A stretch of DNA of 5,966 nucleotides from Geminicoccaceae bacterium (GTDB taxonomy: Bacteria > Pseudomonadota > Alphaproteobacteria > Geminicoccales > Geminicoccaceae), in contig JAGREZ010000187.1 in NCBI GenBank assembly GCA_020446285.1, positions 1-5,966 on the forward strand, written 5' to 3'. This document shows, one piece after another, positions 3,998-5,966 of the stretch; position 1 is the first letter of the stretch; the number at the start of each line of letters is the position of its first letter. Position numbers and translations under genes: made by a program. Below the pieces are notes generated by a model. It was not told the DNA's origin. It saw only the letters and a program-made list of their open reading frames with translations, and ran no database searches.

Positions 3998-5966
3998 ACG
4001 TCCCCGCATCACGCATCGCCTGCCAGATGCGGGCAGCGGAAAGCGGCATGTCGAGCCTGCGGACGCCGCAGGGTGCCAGCGCGTCGAGGGCGGCGTGCAC
4101 GACGGGGGCCATGGCACCGGTCGGGGACAGCTCGCCGGCACCTTTCGCACCGAGGACATTGATCGCGGTCGGGGTCGGTGCAAAGCCGCAGTTCAGGGGG
4201 GGCAAGTCCATGGCGCGCGGCATGGCGTAGTCCATGAACGTCGCCGTGAGAAGCTGCCCGCTCGCGTCGAGCACGCAAGCCTCGCACAGTGCCTGCCCCA
4301 GTCCCTGGACGATACCGCCGTGGATCTGGCCCATGGCGATCAGCGGGTTGACGATCCGGCCGATATCGTCGAGGCCGGTGAAACGGTCGAGCCGGAGTTC
4401 GCCGGTTTCCGGATCGATCTCGACCTCGGCGACATAACAGCCATTGGGAAAGGTCGCGTTCGGGCCGTCGAAATCGCAGCCCTTGACCAGCTCCTCGCGA
4501 CCGGCCAGTTCGAACAGGCCGATGGAGCGGTCAGTGCCCGCCACGGTGAAGCGGGCCGCCTTGTAGAGAACGTCGATCGCCGCCGCTTCCATCAACCGGG
4601 CGGCGCGTTCGCGCGCCTCCTCGATCAGGAGATCCGCCGCCCTGACGATATTCGCACCGGCAATGGTGAGCGACGACGAGCCGCCGGTACCGCCGCCATC
4701 GTCGAGCCTGCCGGTATCGCCCTGCAACACCCGCACGGCAGCCGGGCGGATGCCGAGCCGTTCGGCAACGATCTGCGCGAACGCCGTTTCATGTCCCTGA
4801 CCGCCGGCCTGCGTTCCGGTCACGAGCGTCACCGTACCGTCGGCGGCGACCTCGAGGATCGAACGTTCGTTGGTGAAGCCGCCCGAACAATGCATGTGCA
4901 TCCCGACGCCGAATCCGCGCAGGAAGCCGTTCTCCCGACTCCGTTCGCGACGGGCGGCGAAGCCCGCATGATCGGCGGCCTCGAGGGTCCGTTCGAACAG
5001 CGCCCCGAAATCGCCGCTTTCCATGGTCTGCCCCATCGGCATGACTTTCGGCAGGGCCTGCGGCGGCAGAAGGTTGCGCCGCCTGAGCTCGACCGGGTCG
5101 ATCCCGCTGACGCGCGCCGCCTCCTCGATCACCCGTTCGACGATATAGATCATCTCGGGCTTGCCGGCGCCGCGATAGGCATCGACCGGCACGGTGTGGC
5201 TGTAGACCGCGCACACCCTTGCCGAAAGATCGCCGATTGCATAGGCATGGCCGAGCACCTTCGCTCCGCTCACACTCGGCGTGAATACGGCAAAGCCCGT
5301 CGCATAGGCGCCGATATCGGCAAGGTTGTCGATATCGAGGGCGAGGAACCGGCCTTCCGCGTCCAGCGCAAGTTCGGCCGTGAGCCACTGCGCCCGGCCC
5401 TGCGCATCCATCAGCGATGCCTCGCTTCGCTCGCCCTCCCACTTCACCGGTCGGCCGGTCATGCGGGCAGCAAGCAGGCAAAGTGCATGTTCGGGATAGG
5501 CCTGCAGCTTCATGCCGAAGGCCCCACCGACATCGGGTGTGCGCACGATGAGCCGTTCCGCGTCCACGCCAAGAACCGGCAACAGCATTTCGCGCATCTT
5601 GTGCGCGCCCTGCGAAGGTGTCACGAGCTCCATGATACCCGTCGCCGCATCATGACTAGCCAGTGCCGCGCGGGTTTCCATCGGGTGAATGACCAGACGC
5701 TGGCTCGCCGTCTCCACCCTTGCCCGAAACGCGGCCGATGCCATGACGGCGCCGGTCCGCTCCCGGTCGCCGAGCTGCCATTCATAGCAGGGACGCTCGC
5801 CGCCGCTCCGCAGATCGACCGACGCCGGCAGGGACTCGATTTCAACCTCGACCGAAGCCGCCGCATCTCGCGCCAGCTCGGGCGTGTCCGCCACCACCAT
5901 GGCGAGGATCTCGCCCACATGGCGGATTTCCTCGCGTGGCATGACCGGCCGGCAGATCGTCGTCTG
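3987..5966 (-). CDS. Xanthine dehydrogenase/CoxL-family molybdopterin-binding large subunit, N-terminus beyond the window
   Basis: This is the C-terminal 659 residues of a molybdenum hydroxylase large subunit, which binds molybdopterin-cytosine-dinucleotide and hydroxylates an aldehyde, purine or other heterocycle with water as oxygen source. The frame is open past the right edge. The first visible residues (RHVGEILAMVVADT) belong inside the N-terminal a/b-hammerhead domain, so the ATG at 5942 is internal and roughly 100 or more residues are missing. Landmarks are VGGAFGMK, then AYRGAGKPE (5154-5180), GGQGHETAF (4779-4805), GGGTGGSSS (about 4672-4699) and KGAGE (4131-4145), whose glutamate (4131-4133) is the family's catalytic base. 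The AYRGAG loop, in place of the AYxCSFR of true CO dehydrogenase, places it with the form II CoxL-like or aldehyde-oxidase-like proteins, so CO oxidation is unlikely. The usual FAD and 2Fe-2S subunits are not in the window and would be expected beyond the right edge. The substrate is unknown. Confidence 0.93.
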   Translation of the reverse strand, partial: QTTICRPVMPREEIRHVGEILAMVVADTPELARDAAASVEVEIESLPASVDLRSGGERPCYEWQLGDRERTGAVMASAAFRARVETASQRLVIHPMETRAALASHDAATGIMELVTPSQGAHKMREMLLPVLGVDAERLIVRTPDVGGAFGMKLQAYPEHALCLLAARMTGRPVKWEGERSEASLMDAQGRAQWLTAELALDAEGRFLALDIDNLADIGAYATGFAVFTPSVSGAKVLGHAYAIGDLSARVCAVYSHTVPVDAYRGAGKPEMIYIVERVIEEAARVSGIDPVELRRRNLLPPQALPKVMPMGQTMESGDFGALFERTLEAADHAGFAARRERSRENGFLRGFGVGMHMHCSGGFTNERSILEVAADGTVTLVTGTQAGGQGHETAFAQIVAERLGIRPAAVRVLQGDTGRLDDGGGTGGSSSLTIAGANIVRAADLLIEEARERAARLMEAAAIDVLYKAARFTVAGTDRSIGLFELAGREELVKGCDFDGPNATFPNGCYVAEVEIDPETGELRLDRFTGLDDIGRIVNPLIAMGQIHGGIVQGLGQALCEACVLDASGQLLTATFMDYAMPRAMDLPPLNCGFAPTPTAINVLGAKGAGELSPTGAMAPVVHAALDALAPCGVRRLDMPLSAARIWQAMRDAGTSGQ

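Noticed and set aside
5154..5180. Assignment of the molybdoenzyme as CO dehydrogenase CoxL
   Set aside because: The active-site loop is AYRGAGKPE, lacking the AYxCSFR cysteine that binds copper in genuine CO dehydrogenase.
1..5966. Mobile element, CRISPR array, tRNA or defence-system signals
   Set aside because: No transposase or integrase motifs, no spaced direct repeats apart from the in-gene 33-base repeat, and no tRNA-like cloverleaf were seen on either strand. The genes are ordinary chromosomal families.

Overview
The window is GC-rich apart from a few short intergenic stretches, and it reads as ordinary chromosomal DNA of an alphaproteobacterium. This rests on base composition, on codon use dominated by C or G in third position, and on the protein families seen. 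It is an inference; I cannot name the genus. There is no sign of a transposon, phage, CRISPR array, tRNA or rRNA. Six genes are clear, and the two at the window edges are cut. Coding density is high and no stretch over 300 bases lacks a gene.

Layout from left to right. Positions 3-641 (+) hold the C-terminal two thirds of a PLP-dependent threonine/serine dehydratase-type enzyme. It converges on a leftward pair: a DedA/YqaA-type VTT-domain membrane protein (1133-1711, probably with a TTG start) followed 11 bases later by dsbB (660-1121). A divergent intergenic region (1712-1857) separates this pair from a rightward two-gene operon. That operon encodes an SPFH/stomatin (QmcA/YbbK-like) protein (1858-2934) and an NfeD-like partner (2931-3371), which overlap by ATGA. 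A relatively A+T-rich 150-base gap with an operator-like dyad follows. Next is an unrecognised small secreted cysteine-rich protein (3522-3950) built from a duplicated four-cysteine module. It converges on a large molybdopterin-binding hydroxylase subunit of the xanthine dehydrogenase/CoxL family (3987 to beyond 5966, minus strand), whose N-terminus lies outside the window.

How the genes relate. SPFH and NfeD almost certainly work together as a membrane scaffold. The YqaA-like protein and DsbB are both inner-membrane envelope proteins in a probable operon; DsbB reoxidises the periplasmic thiol oxidase DsbA. The secreted eight-cysteine protein would be a natural client of that pathway, although nothing in the sequence ties the two beyond proximity and chemistry. 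The two edge genes are catabolic-type enzymes with no visible link to the middle. I found no convincing new multi-gene system. The most novel item is the duplicated cysteine-rich secreted protein and the dyad upstream of it.
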